The notes under the pieces are model-generated. The model searched no databases. It was not told the DNA's origin and worked only from the letters and a program-made list of their open reading frames with translations. A DNA stretch of 64,000 nucleotides from Blastococcus sp. HT6-30 (GTDB lineage Bacteria > Actinomycetota > Actinomycetes > Mycobacteriales > Geodermatophilaceae). The translations under genes and the position numbers were made by a program. The DNA lies in contig NZ_CP155792.1 in assembly GCF_039729015.1 (NCBI RefSeq), positions 3,244,001-3,308,000 on the forward strand, written 5' to 3'. Positions within the stretch are counted from its first letter, which is position 1; the number at the start of each line of letters is the position of its first letter. This document shows, piece after piece, positions 26,086 to 35,065 of the stretch.

Positions 26086-26646
26086 TCAGTGCCGGCCCTC
26101 GTCGGCGAGCAGGGCGGCGACATCGGCCTCGCCGTCGCGGTACCGGCGGCCCAGCTCCGCGGCCAGCCCGTCCATGACCTGCTGCACCCCGCGCCGGCGC
26201 TCCGACAGGCCCTTCTCCGCCTCGGCGAGCGAGCGCGCGGCCTCCTCGAGCTCGTCGTCGGAGAGCTCGGTGATCGCCGACAGGTCGGCACCCGGGGTCA
26301 GCGAGTTCACCCAGGACTCGTACTCCTGCGGGTCGGCCGGCTGGACCGTCTGGTGCCGCCCGAGGCCGTGCGCAGGGCCCCGGCCCTTCTCCGCGAGGAT
26401 CTCCGGCAGGAGGTCCACCAGCGACCGCCCGTCGTGCTCGGCCCGCCGCTGCAGCTCGCGCCGGACGATGTCCAGCCGGCCCTGGAGCAGGCGGCGGGTG
26501 TAGGAGAGATTGACCTCCTGCTGCTCCGCCTCGCGGCGCAGCCGCCGCACGTCGCTCATCGGCCGCTGGACCGCGGACTCCAGGAATGACGGGTCCAGCA
26601 GCGCGTCGACGGCGGCACCCCCGGCGGGGGACGGCTTCGGGCTCAC
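26086..26646 (-). CDS. rsiG: RsiG-type c-di-GMP-binding anti-sigma factor
   Basis: 186 aa, two long helices with an intervening linker. It carries two exact copies of the c-di-GMP signature E-x3-S-x2-R-x3-Q-x3-D known from Streptomyces RsiG: EVNLSYTRRLLQGRLD (44-59) and EKGLSERRRGVQQVMD (144-159). Streptomyces RsiG, loaded with c-di-GMP, sequesters the sporulation sigma factor WhiG. Here the partner would be a WhiG/FliA-type sigma factor elsewhere in the genome, perhaps governing motility. GTG 26646 has GGAGG seven bases upstream. No signal or membrane segment. Confidence 0.9.
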   Translation of the reverse strand: MSPKPSPAGGAAVDALLDPSFLESAVQRPMSDVRRLRREAEQQEVNLSYTRRLLQGRLDIVRRELQRRAEHDGRSLVDLLPEILAEKGRGPAHGLGRHQTVQPADPQEYESWVNSLTPGADLSAITELSDDELEEAARSLAEAEKGLSERRRGVQQVMDGLAAELGRRYRDGEADVAALLADEGRH

Positions 26647-26722
26647 GGGGTGGCCTCCAGGGGCGGGACGCCCGGCACGCGGGCATCGGCGGTGATCGGC
26701 GGGCGCCGGCGGTGCGGCGGGC

Positions 26723-27844
26723 TCACTGCGGGATCGTCCCAGACCGGACGGCCCGCACGCGGTCACGCGCCGCCGCCTGGGTGTCGTCGGGCCCGGACGG
26801 CGCGTCGTCGGGGTCGACGGCCGCCGTAGAACCGCCCACGGTGAGCGCGGCGCCCGGGGCCACCGACTGCTTCACCAGCGCCAGAGCGACCACGCCGAGC
26901 TCGTGGTGGCGGACGACGCTGCCCACCCGGCCGACCGTGCGGGTGCCGGCCAGGACCGGCTCGCCGGGGGCCGGGAGGTCCTCGCTGACGCCGTCCAGGT
27001 GCAGCAGCACCAGCCGGCGGGGCGGGCGTCCGAGGTTGTGCACGCGGGCGACGGTCTCCTGCCCGCGGTAGCAGCCCTTCTCCAGGTGCACGGCGGTGGT
27101 GAGCCACTCGAGTTCGTTGGGGATGGTGCGGTGGTCGCTGTCGGTCCCGAAGCGCGGCCGCCGGGCCTCGACGCGCAGCGCCTCGTACGCCGACACCCCG
27201 GCGAGCCGGGCCCCGGCGGCCAGCAGGCGGTCGGCGACCACCCCGACGTCGGCCCGCGGCGCCAGGACGTCGAACGCCGCGGCGGTCCCGTCCCCCAGGG
27301 CCGGCATCCGCCGCACCCAGCCACCGCCGGTCGCCACCACGCCGTAGGCCGCCTCCGGCACGGGCAGCCCCGCCGCCGCGAGCACCGCCGGGCCCTCGGG
27401 CCCGACCACGCCCAGCAGCGCCCAGGCGTCGGTGACCAGCCGGGGCTCCACCCGCAGCATGAACCGCATCCGCTCCAGGAAGGCGTGCAGCGCGGCCCCG
27501 GTGCCCGGCTCGACGTCGGCCCAGGTGGTGCCGGCCAGCTCGGTGACCACCAGGTGGTGCTCCACGTGCCCGTTCGGGCTGAGCACCAGCGCCTCGCTGC
27601 CCGTGCTGTCGCCCAGCCGCTCGAAGTGCTGGCTGGTGATGCTGTGCAGCCACGTCAGCCGGTCGGCCCCGGGCACCACGAGCACGTCGCGGTCGCTGCG
27701 GTCGACCAGACCCGCGCCCTCGGCCAGCACCCGCTGCTCGCGCAGCGGGTCGCCGTAGTGGGCGGCGACGGCGCGGGCCGCCTCCGGCCCCACCTCGACG
27801 GGCACGGCCCCCGGTCGGGACAGCAGGGGCGAGGGCGTGGTCAT
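26723..27844 (-). CDS. ygfZ: YgfZ/GcvT folate-binding protein
   Basis: 373 aa. Contains the family motif KGCYRGQET with the conserved Cys (about residue 262), and the GcvT-like fold 'GLVDRSDRDVLVVPGADRLTWL' at the N-terminus. YgfZ supports repair or assembly of certain iron-sulfur proteins, using tetrahydrofolate. Start ATG overlaps the fur stop (ATGA). Located between fur and rsiG, which fits an iron-related role. Confidence 0.93.
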   Translation of the reverse strand: MTTPSPLLSRPGAVPVEVGPEAARAVAAHYGDPLREQRVLAEGAGLVDRSDRDVLVVPGADRLTWLHSITSQHFERLGDSTGSEALVLSPNGHVEHHLVVTELAGTTWADVEPGTGAALHAFLERMRFMLRVEPRLVTDAWALLGVVGPEGPAVLAAAGLPVPEAAYGVVATGGGWVRRMPALGDGTAAAFDVLAPRADVGVVADRLLAAGARLAGVSAYEALRVEARRPRFGTDSDHRTIPNELEWLTTAVHLEKGCYRGQETVARVHNLGRPPRRLVLLHLDGVSEDLPAPGEPVLAGTRTVGRVGSVVRHHELGVVALALVKQSVAPGAALTVGGSTAAVDPDDAPSGPDDTQAAARDRVRAVRSGTIPQ

Positions 27845-28299
27845 GGCGACTCCGTTCGGGCGCGGTCTCGGCAGGCGCGGCACGTGCCGGAGAGGGCGAC
27901 GTGACCGACGTCGACGGTGAAACCCAGGTCGGCCGCCAGACGTTCCGCCACCTCGTCGAGCAGGTCGGGCGCCACCGAGCAGATCTCCCCGCAGGAGTTG
28001 CAGACCACGTGCAGGTGGGGCCGCTCGGCGGCGTGGTAGACCGGCGCTCCCCGCCCCAGGTGGGTGTGCCACACGAGGCCGAGCCGCTCCAGCAGCTCGA
28101 GCGTGCGGTAGACCGTCGAGGTGTCCGGAGCGCTGCCGCCCGGGCCGGCCTCCTCGCGCAGCCGCGCGCCGATGGCCTCCGGGGTCGTGTGCGCCAGCGC
28201 CGAGACCGCGGCCAGCACCCGCGCGCGCTGCGGGGTCAGCCGCAGGCCGCGGGCCCGCAACTGCTCGGCGAGCGGCGCGGCGATGTCGTCCGTGCCCAT
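27841..28299 (-). CDS. Fur-family metalloregulator (FurB/Zur type)
   Basis: 152 aa. Winged helix (LTPQRARVLAAVSALAHTTP ... TSTVYRTLELLERLGL), His-rich metal site HTHLGRGAPVYHAAERPHLH, and two CxxC zinc knuckles (CNSCGE and CRACRD). The metal (zinc or iron) cannot be settled from sequence. Apparently leaderless: TAGGCT lies six bases before ATG 28299. Coupled to ygfZ by a 4-bp overlap. Confidence 0.9.
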   Translation of the reverse strand: MGTDDIAAPLAEQLRARGLRLTPQRARVLAAVSALAHTTPEAIGARLREEAGPGGSAPDTSTVYRTLELLERLGLVWHTHLGRGAPVYHAAERPHLHVVCNSCGEICSVAPDLLDEVAERLAADLGFTVDVGHVALSGTCRACRDRARTESP

Positions 28300-28337
28300 G
28301 GCGAGAGCCTATGCCGGGGGTGGGGCAGGCTGGGCGC

Positions 28338-29186
28338 GTGACGGAGGAGCGCAGGGTGGCGGTCTGGCGGGATGGCGTGGCGGTGGCGGTTCCCGCCGGC
28401 GAGCCGGTGGTGACCGCCTTCGACCAGGGCCTGGGCCGCGGGGACGGCGTCTTCGAGTCCGTCGCAGTCGTCGCCGGGCGCACCCCGCACCTGGACGCGC
28501 ACCTGGCCCGGTTCGCCCGCTCCGCCGCCCTCCTGGGGCTGGACTCCCCCGGCGACGCCGTCTGGACGGCGCTGGTCGCCGCGGTGCTGGCGGACTGGGA
28601 CGCCGGCACCGAGGGCCTGTGCCGCCTGTTCCTCACGCGTGGGCCGGGCGACGGCGCCCCGCCGACCGCGCTCGCGCTGCTCGCCCCCGTGCCGCCGGAG
28701 ACGCTGCGGCAGCGGGCCGAGGGCCTGTCGGTGGTCAGCCTGGGGCTGGGGGTGCCCGCCGACTTCCGCGCCCGGGCACCGTGGCTGCTCGGCGGCGCGA
28801 AGACCCTGTCCTACGCGGTCAACATGGCGGCAGGGCGTCACGCGCACGACCTCGGCGCCGACGACGTCGTCTTCACCAGCCTCGAGGGGCTGGTCCTCGA
28901 GGGCCCGACCTCGACCGTCGTGTGGGCCGCCCGCGGCACCCTGCACACGCCGCCGGTGGACACCGGCATCCTCGCCGGCACCACCCAGGCCCGGCTGTTC
29001 GCCAGGGCGGAGGCCGACGGCTGGCCCACGGCCGTCACCGCCGGCACGGTCGACGACCTGCACGCCGCCGACGCCGTGTGGCTGCTCTCCGGGGTGCGCG
29101 GCGCCGCACCGGTGCACACCCTCGACGGGGTGCGCCGGGGGGACGCCGGGCTGTCCCGACGGGTCCGGGAACTGCTCGCCGGGTAG
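28338..29186 (+). CDS. pabC: Class IV aminotransferase, 4-amino-4-deoxychorismate lyase-like
   Basis: 282 aa PLP enzyme. Catalytic Lys lies in LGGAKTLSYAVNM, preceded by DQGLGRGDGVFESVAVV, with phosphate-binding VLEGPTSTVVW and GILAGTTQARL. The length and the 'GRGDGVFE' motif fit aminodeoxychorismate lyase (p-aminobenzoate for folate). A branched-chain or D-amino acid aminotransferase is the alternative. Folate supply next to the folate-binding YgfZ is suggestive. Divergent from fur. Confidence 0.85.
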   Translation: MTEERRVAVWRDGVAVAVPAGEPVVTAFDQGLGRGDGVFESVAVVAGRTPHLDAHLARFARSAALLGLDSPGDAVWTALVAAVLADWDAGTEGLCRLFLTRGPGDGAPPTALALLAPVPPETLRQRAEGLSVVSLGLGVPADFRARAPWLLGGAKTLSYAVNMAAGRHAHDLGADDVVFTSLEGLVLEGPTSTVVWAARGTLHTPPVDTGILAGTTQARLFARAEADGWPTAVTAGTVDDLHAADAVWLLSGVRGAAPVHTLDGVRRGDAGLSRRVRELLAG

Positions 29187-29257
29187 CGTGAACGGAAGGT
29201 GAGCCGGGAAGTCTGGTCGGCAGCCCCTCCGCCGACCCTTCCCCACGGAGCCGCCGC

Positions 29258-30859
29258 ATGACATCCCCCGCATCCGCCCGCCTCTTCGGGCGCGGCTCCT
29301 GGACCGAGGCCAGCCGGGTGGCCTCCGTCCTCCGCAAGGAGACCGTCGGCGGCGTCCTGCTGCTGACGGGCGCGGCCATCGCGCTGATCTGGGCCAACTC
29401 GCCCTGGGCGGAGTCCTACGAGGCCCTGCGCGACACCCGCGTCGGGCCGGCTGCGCTGCACCTGGACCTCACGCTGGGCACGTGGGCTGCCGACGGGCTG
29501 CTGGCGATCTTCTTCTTCGTCGCCGGTCTGGAGCTGAAGCGCGAGTTCGTCGCCGGGGATCTCCGCGACCCGCGCCGTGCGGCGCTGCCGATCGCCGCGG
29601 CGGTCGGCGGGATGGCGGTGCCCGCCCTGTTCTTCGTCCTGCTCAACCTCGGCGGACCGGAGGGCGCCCTGCGTGGCTGGGCGATCCCGTCGGCCACCGA
29701 CATCGCCTTCGCGCTCGCCGTCCTCGCGGTGATCAGTACCCACCTGCCCAGTGCGCTGCGCACCTTCCTGCTCACCCTTGCCGTCGTCGACGACCTCCTG
29801 GCCATCGTCGTCATCGCGGTCTTCTACACCGCCCAGCTCGTCGTCCCGGCCCTGCTGCTCTCCCTGGTGCCGCTGGCGATCTTCGGCTTCCTCGTGCAGA
29901 AGCGGATCCGCTCCTGGTGGCTGCTGCTGCCGCTCGCGGCGGCCACCTGGGTCCTCATGCACGAGTCGGGGGTGCACGCCACGGTCGCCGGCGTGCTGCT
30001 GGCCTTCACCGTGCCGGTCGTCCGCAGCGCCGCGGCCGGTGGACCGGACGCCGGACCCGGGCTCGCCGAGCACTTCGAGCACCGCATCCGGCCGCTGTCG
30101 GCGGGGGTCGCCGTCCCGGTGTTCGCCTTCTTCTCCGCGGGCGTGGCCGTCGGTGGGCTCTCCGGTCTGGGCGAGTCGCTCGGCGACAGCATCGCCATCG
30201 GCATCATGGTCGGCCTGGTGGCCGGCAAGGCGATCGGCATCACCGGGGCCACCTGGCTGATCGCGCGCTTCACCCGGGCGCAGCTCGACGAGAACCTGGG
30301 CTGGGCCGACGTGGTCGGCCTGGCCCTGCTCGGCGGCATGGGCTTCACGGTGTCGTTGCTGATCACCGAGCTGGCCTACGGCGCGGAGAGCGAGAGCTAC
30401 GAGCACGCGAAGATCGGCATCCTCTTCGGCACGCTGCTCGCCGCCGTCCTCGCCGGAGTCATCCTCCGGCTGCGGAACCGCCGCTACAAGCAGATGTACG
30501 CGGCGGAGAGCCGCGACGTCGACCGGGACGGGATCCCGGACGCCTGGGACACCGTCGACGACCGCGCCGAGCACGAGCGGGAGGGTGCGACCCCACCGGG
30601 CCACACCTTCGGCGGGACCCCGCGCGGGGACGAGGACGACGCTCCCCCGCCCGCTTACGAGACGGTCGACGACGAGGCCGACCACGACCCCGACTGGGAG
30701 GGCGCACCCCCGCCCGGGCGGGGCGTCACCGACGCCGCTGGCACGGGCGAGGCACCGCCGGCCCCCTACGAGACGGTCGACGACGAGGCCGACCACGACC
30801 CCGACTGGGAGGGCACCCCGCCTCCGGGACGGCCGGCCAGGCCGTTCGCTGACGGCTGA
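29258..30859 (+). CDS. nhaA: Na+/H+ antiporter NhaA with acidic repeat tail
   Basis: 533 aa. Residues ~25-420 form the NhaA membrane core with about 12 helices; ion-binding Asp pair D178-D179 in [18 protein letters not shown] and the unwound-helix motif [11 protein letters not shown] are intact. Exports Na+ in exchange for protons. Unusual: a ~110-residue cytoplasmic tail with two near-identical copies of [16 protein letters not shown] and a degenerate third ([10 protein letters not shown]). The repeat is acidic and could sense pH or calcium; unknown. TAGCGT at 29184-29189 may be its -10 box. Confidence 0.92.
   Translation: MTSPASARLFGRGSWTEASRVASVLRKETVGGVLLLTGAAIALIWANSPWAESYEALRDTRVGPAALHLDLTLGTWAADGLLAIFFFVAGLELKREFVAGDLRDPRRAALPIAAAVGGMAVPALFFVLLNLGGPEGALRGWAIPSATDIAFALAVLAVISTHLPSALRTFLLTLAVVDDLLAIVVIAVFYTAQLVVPALLLSLVPLAIFGFLVQKRIRSWWLLLPLAAATWVLMHESGVHATVAGVLLAFTVPVVRSAAAGGPDAGPGLAEHFEHRIRPLSAGVAVPVFAFFSAGVAVGGLSGLGESLGDSIAIGIMVGLVAGKAIGITGATWLIARFTRAQLDENLGWADVVGLALLGGMGFTVSLLITELAYGAESESYEHAKIGILFGTLLAAVLAGVILRLRNRRYKQMYAAESRDVDRDGIPDAWDTVDDRAEHEREGATPPGHTFGGTPRGDEDDAPPPAYETVDDEADHDPDWEGAPPPGRGVTDAAGTGEAPPAPYETVDDEADHDPDWEGTPPPGRPARPFADG
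30656..30814 (+). repeat. Direct repeat encoding the NhaA acidic tail
   Basis: A 48-bp unit (30656-30703) is repeated without change at 30767-30814, 111 bp (37 codons) apart. Both units encode [16 protein letters not shown] within a Pro/Gly-rich spacer. Identity at the nucleotide level indicates recent duplication or gene conversion. Confidence 0.85.
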
Positions 30860-30868
30860 CAAATCCGG

Positions 30869-30969
30869 TTGCCGGAGCCCTCCGCGCCGACGTACCGTCG
30901 TCGTACACGAGAGAGGAGGTGGTCCGTAACTTGCTGAGCTACAGGACTCGTGAGGTGGCTGTCCGCTAG
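30869..30969 (+). promoter_or_regulatory. Promoter and leader with a 12-codon ORF
   Basis: After nhaA a plausible promoter appears: TTGCCG (30869-30874), 18 bases, TACCGT (30893-30898). A strong AGGAGGT (30914-30920) follows, then a TTG-initiated 12-codon frame (30931-30969) reading LLSYRTREVAVR and a TAG stop. The next gene starts only at 31171, so the transcript would have a ~265-nt leader. The sequence between 30970 and 31170 contains short hairpins (e.g. CGTTCG...CGAACG near 30993-31014). Looks like a leader peptide or regulatory RNA. Confidence 0.45.
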
Positions 30970-31170
30970 CCGCCGTCCAGATGGGCCGCCCGTTCGGATG
31001 GGAATTCGAACGACGGCATGATCGCCCGTCCGTCGTACGGCGGCGAGCGAGAACCGGACAGTCACCCGACCCCCGGGCCGCCGACATTTGTCCAGTCGGC
31101 CCGCGTGCTGCCCCCTCAGGGAGGCGCCGCGGAGCAGCCCGGGGGTTGTCCGTTCTCCGGGGAGGTCGGC

Positions 31171-31905
31171 GTGCAGCTCGGCGGACTCCCCATCGAGACC
31201 GATGTGTCGGTCGGCAGCTGGATCGCCGGAGCGGTCGCCCGCGAGGACCGGGGCACCGTCGGCTCGCTCGTGCCCCCGGTCTTCCCCGCGTACGCCCGGG
31301 TGCTGCACCCCGCTTACCGGTACGACGGCGACGAGGACGTCGAGATCACCTGGTCCTCCGTCGCCGCCGTCAACGGCACCGTCGCCCATCCGCTCATGCA
31401 GTGGCCCGCGGTCACCGGCGGCTGGGAGTACCTGACCGAGGACAGCCAGCCGCCCACGTGGGACGGCGCTCCCGCCGAGGGGCACCTGCCCACCACGGTC
31501 GCCGGGCGCATGGCCCGCGTGCTCGCCCGGCACACCGCCGTGCCCGGCAGCTGCCTCTTCGGCCGCTGGGCGGGCTCCGGCTTCGACGCCGACGCCGTGC
31601 GCGGTCTGCCGACGCTGCCGCTGCCCGGGGCGCGCGACGTCGTCCTCGTACGGGGCCGGGTCACCGATGCCGCCCGCAACCTGGCGCCGGAGCCCTCGGA
31701 GCAGAGCGCCAACCTGTGGTGGCCGTCGGACCGCACCTGGCTCGTGGCGACCGACATCGACCTGGTGAGCACCTACGTGGGCGGAACGGCGGCGTGCATC
31801 GCCGAGCTGCTGGCCACGCCGGCGCTGGAGGTCGTCCGCGCGGCCCCGGCCGACCCGGTGGGCCTCGGCGACGACCCGGTCAACCCGGTGCCGCCCCGCG
31901 GCTGA
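31171..31905 (+). CDS. Conserved hypothetical protein
   Basis: 244 aa, soluble, not recognised. Conserved-looking blocks: VGSWIAGAVAREDRGTVGSL, PPVFPAYARVLHPAYRYD, SCLFGRWAGSGFDA, and WWPSDRTWLVATDIDL followed by STYVGGTA. The tryptophan-rich C-terminal pattern is typical of a family of uncharacterised actinobacterial proteins. GTG 31171 has GGGGAGGT upstream; the frame remains open to 31018 but that part looks non-coding. Convergent with the LmeA-like gene. No function is proposed. Confidence 0.8.
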   Translation: MQLGGLPIETDVSVGSWIAGAVAREDRGTVGSLVPPVFPAYARVLHPAYRYDGDEDVEITWSSVAAVNGTVAHPLMQWPAVTGGWEYLTEDSQPPTWDGAPAEGHLPTTVAGRMARVLARHTAVPGSCLFGRWAGSGFDADAVRGLPTLPLPGARDVVLVRGRVTDAARNLAPEPSEQSANLWWPSDRTWLVATDIDLVSTYVGGTAACIAELLATPALEVVRAAPADPVGLGDDPVNPVPPRG

Positions 31906-31917
31906 GCCGAGCGTCGC

Positions 31918-32658
31918 TCAGGGGCCGATGAGCACCCAGTCCCCGACGACGTCGACCTGCACCCCCGAGTCGGTGGGTCGCACGTCGCTGATCCGCTGGG
32001 CGAAGGGCAGCGGGTCCAGGGGCACCCGGAAGGTGAACCGTTCGGCGAGCAGCAGCTCGCTCACCCCGCCCAGGCCGGGAACGCCGCTGAAGCGCCTGGG
32101 CTCCACGACGAGCGTGTCCCCGTCCGCGCCGAGGTCGACATCCGCGGAGGCCTCCACCGTGCTGCCGAGCAGGTCCGCCGCCCCGGTCACCCGCAGCTCC
32201 CCGGGATCGGCCTCCTCGAGCGACAGCGGACGCCCGGTCATGTCCAGGTACCGGTTCAGGTCGTCGTAGCTCAGGAAGGCCTCGGCCTCGGTGCCGGTGA
32301 CGAGCAGCCGGTCGGGGTCACCGCGCAGGAGGTCGTGGAAGGACAGGTAGACGTCGGTGAGCCGGGCGTCGACGGACGTGATCCGCAGCGGCCCGGAGGT
32401 GACCTCCTGCATGGCGATCTCCACCTCGTCGTAGCGACCGCGGAGGACCTGGGGGAGGAACAGGGGGCCACGCACCTTGACCTCCGGCTCCTCGAGCGTC
32501 CCCGTCCGCTCCTGCAGCGCCTGGGCGACGAGCCCCTCGGCCGCACGGCGGGCCAGCAGGTCGGCTCCCCACAGCAGCAGCACGGTGCCCAGCAGCACGC
32601 CGAGGGCGATCCCCACGCCACGGCCTCCCAGCCGCCGGGCCATGTCCGTCCCTCTCAT
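31918..32658 (-). CDS. LmeA-like DUF2993 lipoprotein/phospholipid-binding protein
   Basis: 246 aa. One N-terminal membrane helix (GVGIALGVLLGTVLLLWGA) then an extracytoplasmic beta-rich DUF2993 domain (VRGPLFLPQVLRGRYDEVEI; LLLAERFTFRVPLDPLPF). The mycobacterial LmeA of this family binds phosphoinositide and promotes lipomannan elongation. ATG 32658 overlaps the stop of the MMPL gene (ATGA); ATG 32643, with GAGGG upstream, is an alternative. A second DUF2993 gene lies at 42.1 kb. Confidence 0.82.
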   Translation of the reverse strand: MRGTDMARRLGGRGVGIALGVLLGTVLLLWGADLLARRAAEGLVAQALQERTGTLEEPEVKVRGPLFLPQVLRGRYDEVEIAMQEVTSGPLRITSVDARLTDVYLSFHDLLRGDPDRLLVTGTEAEAFLSYDDLNRYLDMTGRPLSLEEADPGELRVTGAADLLGSTVEASADVDLGADGDTLVVEPRRFSGVPGLGGVSELLLAERFTFRVPLDPLPFAQRISDVRPTDSGVQVDVVGDWVLIGP

Positions 32659-35000
32659 GCGCTCGGTCCACCGGTGACCGCGGGCTGCCGTTCCGGCACG
32701 ATCCCGGCGTCACGCTCCTCCAGCAGGGTGTCCTGCTGCGCCGCGTCCAGGCTGCCGCCGGAGGTCCGGATCCGCCTGCTGGGCCAGCCCGCCGCACGGC
32801 CGAGCAGGGTGAGGACGGCCGGCGTGATCACCGGCCGGATGAGGAAGGTGTCGATCAGCAGGCCCAGGGCCATGATGAAGGCGACCTGCCGGAAGCTGTC
32901 CAGCGGGATGATCGCCACCATGGCGAAGGTGGCCGCCAGGATGACCCCCGCCGCGCTGATGGCGCGCGCGGTGGCCGGCATCGCCACCGCGATCGCCTCC
33001 CGCAACGGCCGGCGGGCCGCCTCCTCCCAGATGGACCCGACGGCGAACACGTTGTAGTCGGAGCCGAGCGCGAGCAGCAGCACGGCCGTGGTGAACGGGA
33101 CGTAGAAGGTCAGCCCCGGGTCGTCGAGGAGCTCCTGGAACACCAGGACCGAGATCCCGAGGGCGGCGGCCACCCCCAGCGCACTGGTGGCCAGCAGCAG
33201 CAGGGGCGCCAGCAGCGCACGCAGGTAGAGCGCCAGAATGACGAACTCCACGACCAGCGCCGCCAGCATGGTGCGCCGGAGGTTCTCCTGGGTGATCAGC
33301 GCGAGCTCCGCGGCGACCGCCGTCTGCCCGGCCACCCCCGCCGTCGCCCCCTCCACGCCGGCCTGCTCCAGCAGGTCGGGCAACCGGTCCTGCAGGAGGG
33401 CCAGGTCGTCGATGGCGTCGGCCGCCAGCGGATCGCTGTCCAGGATCACCACGAACCGGGCGAGGTCGCCGTCCGCCGAGAACACGATCCCGAACTCCTC
33501 GGGCAGCGGGTTCTGGGCGGCACCGAGCACCTGGGCCACGCCCGGCTGCATCTCCAGCAGCTCCTGCAGCCGTTCCAACGCGTCCCGCTGCTCGGCGATG
33601 TCGGGAGCCTCCACGAGCACCTCGGTGGGTGCCACGACACCGCGGACGCCGGCGTCGTCGAGGATCTCCGCTCCTTCCCGCACCGGATCGCCGGAGGGCA
33701 GCCCGGAGACGAACGACAGGTCCAGCCGCAGGTCCGACAGCGGCAGGGCCGCCGGCACCAGGACGCCCACCCCGAGCAGCACGGCGACCCAGGCGCCGCG
33801 GCGGGTGGAGGTCCTCCGCGCCATCCAGCGGGCGCCCCGTCCGGCCCGGCGGTCCAGTGCGCCGCCCCGCGCCACGCCCGACGGGAAGAACAGCCACGGC
33901 CCCAGGACGGCGATCACCGCCGGGACCAGTGTCAGCGAGACGACGACCCCGACCACGACGGTGAGCGACAGCGCGGGGCCGAACGCCCGGAACAGCTCGA
34001 AGTCGGCCACCAGCAGCGCGGCGGTCCCGGCCGCGACGGTGATGCCCGCGACCGCGACGATCGGGCCGTCGGTGGTCACGGTGCGCCGGGCGGCCTCGTG
34101 CGGCGCCAGCCCGGTGTCCAGGTGGCGGCGCATGCCGGAGAAGAACAGGACGCAGTAGTCGGTGACCACGCCGATGAGCAGCGCGGCGGTGAGCGGCTGG
34201 AGCTGGTCGGGCAGCGCGAAGCCGAAGGCGGCGGCCGCCCTCGCGAGGAGGTGCACGGCCAGCAGGTAGCCGATCCCGGCGGCGGCCAGCACCACCAGGG
34301 GCGCCACGACCGACCGGAAGGTGAGCCCGACGACGACGGCGATGAGCACCAGGGTCGCCACCTCGAACAGGTGCAGCCGCGCCTCGAGGTGCTCGGCCTG
34401 CTGCACCCGCGCCGGGGTGATGCCCGTGACGTAGGTCTGCACGTCCGGCTGGTTGCGGAAGTGCTGGGCGTACTGGCGAGCCAGCGCCGTGCCGTCGGCC
34501 AGCGACGTGCCGCCGGTGGTGTACAGGTAGGTGACCGCCGTCTCCGGGGTGGAGGTGGGCAGCGGCACCGCGGCCACGATGTTCCCGTCGGCGGTCGGGG
34601 CCTCGCTGCGGAGGGTGGCCTGGGTGTGCTGGAGCGCCCACAGGGCGATGTCGGCCCGGGTGAGGGCACTGAGCCCGCCCGGATCGTGGACGACGACCGC
34701 GGTCTGGGACAGCACCGGAACGCGGAACTCGGTGAGGGAGCGCTGCTGCACCTGGGCCGCCTCGCTCCCGACGGGCAGCAGGCTGCCGAAGTTGTTGCTG
34801 CCGCCGCCACCCGACGGCGTCGGCAGCAGCACGGCGACGACGGCGGCGGCCAGCCAGAGGCCCATGACGATCCACCGGCCGGTCACCACGGCCGAGCGGA
34901 GCGCCCTGCCGACGGCGGACAGCCCTCGGACCGGCGCCCGCACCGCGGATCGCGCTGCCGACCGTGCAGTCAACACGGCCTCCCAGCCTGTGACCGGCAC
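32655..35000 (-). CDS. MMPL/RND-family lipid exporter
   Basis: 781 aa with two halves, each a first helix, a large extracytoplasmic domain and five clustered helices. RND features: SDLRLDLSFVSGLPSGDPVR loop, 'AALLIGVVTDYCVLFFSGM' and 'VLLLALGSDYNVFAVGSIWEEA' with the Asp-Tyr proton-relay pairs of MmpL3-type proteins. It exports a lipid or small molecule using the proton gradient. Coupled to the LmeA-like gene, suggesting joint work on envelope lipids. GTG 35000 or GTG 34976 start. Confidence 0.92.
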   Translation of the reverse strand: MPVTGWEAVLTARSAARSAVRAPVRGLSAVGRALRSAVVTGRWIVMGLWLAAAVVAVLLPTPSGGGGSNNFGSLLPVGSEAAQVQQRSLTEFRVPVLSQTAVVVHDPGGLSALTRADIALWALQHTQATLRSEAPTADGNIVAAVPLPTSTPETAVTYLYTTGGTSLADGTALARQYAQHFRNQPDVQTYVTGITPARVQQAEHLEARLHLFEVATLVLIAVVVGLTFRSVVAPLVVLAAAGIGYLLAVHLLARAAAAFGFALPDQLQPLTAALLIGVVTDYCVLFFSGMRRHLDTGLAPHEAARRTVTTDGPIVAVAGITVAAGTAALLVADFELFRAFGPALSLTVVVGVVVSLTLVPAVIAVLGPWLFFPSGVARGGALDRRAGRGARWMARRTSTRRGAWVAVLLGVGVLVPAALPLSDLRLDLSFVSGLPSGDPVREGAEILDDAGVRGVVAPTEVLVEAPDIAEQRDALERLQELLEMQPGVAQVLGAAQNPLPEEFGIVFSADGDLARFVVILDSDPLAADAIDDLALLQDRLPDLLEQAGVEGATAGVAGQTAVAAELALITQENLRRTMLAALVVEFVILALYLRALLAPLLLLATSALGVAAALGISVLVFQELLDDPGLTFYVPFTTAVLLLALGSDYNVFAVGSIWEEAARRPLREAIAVAMPATARAISAAGVILAATFAMVAIIPLDSFRQVAFIMALGLLIDTFLIRPVITPAVLTLLGRAAGWPSRRIRTSGGSLDAAQQDTLLEERDAGIVPERQPAVTGGPSA

Positions 35001-35065
35001 CGACTACCGGTGGTGGGAGGAGGGTAGGGCGATCCGGGACGACCTGCAGGCGGAAGGACATCCCC

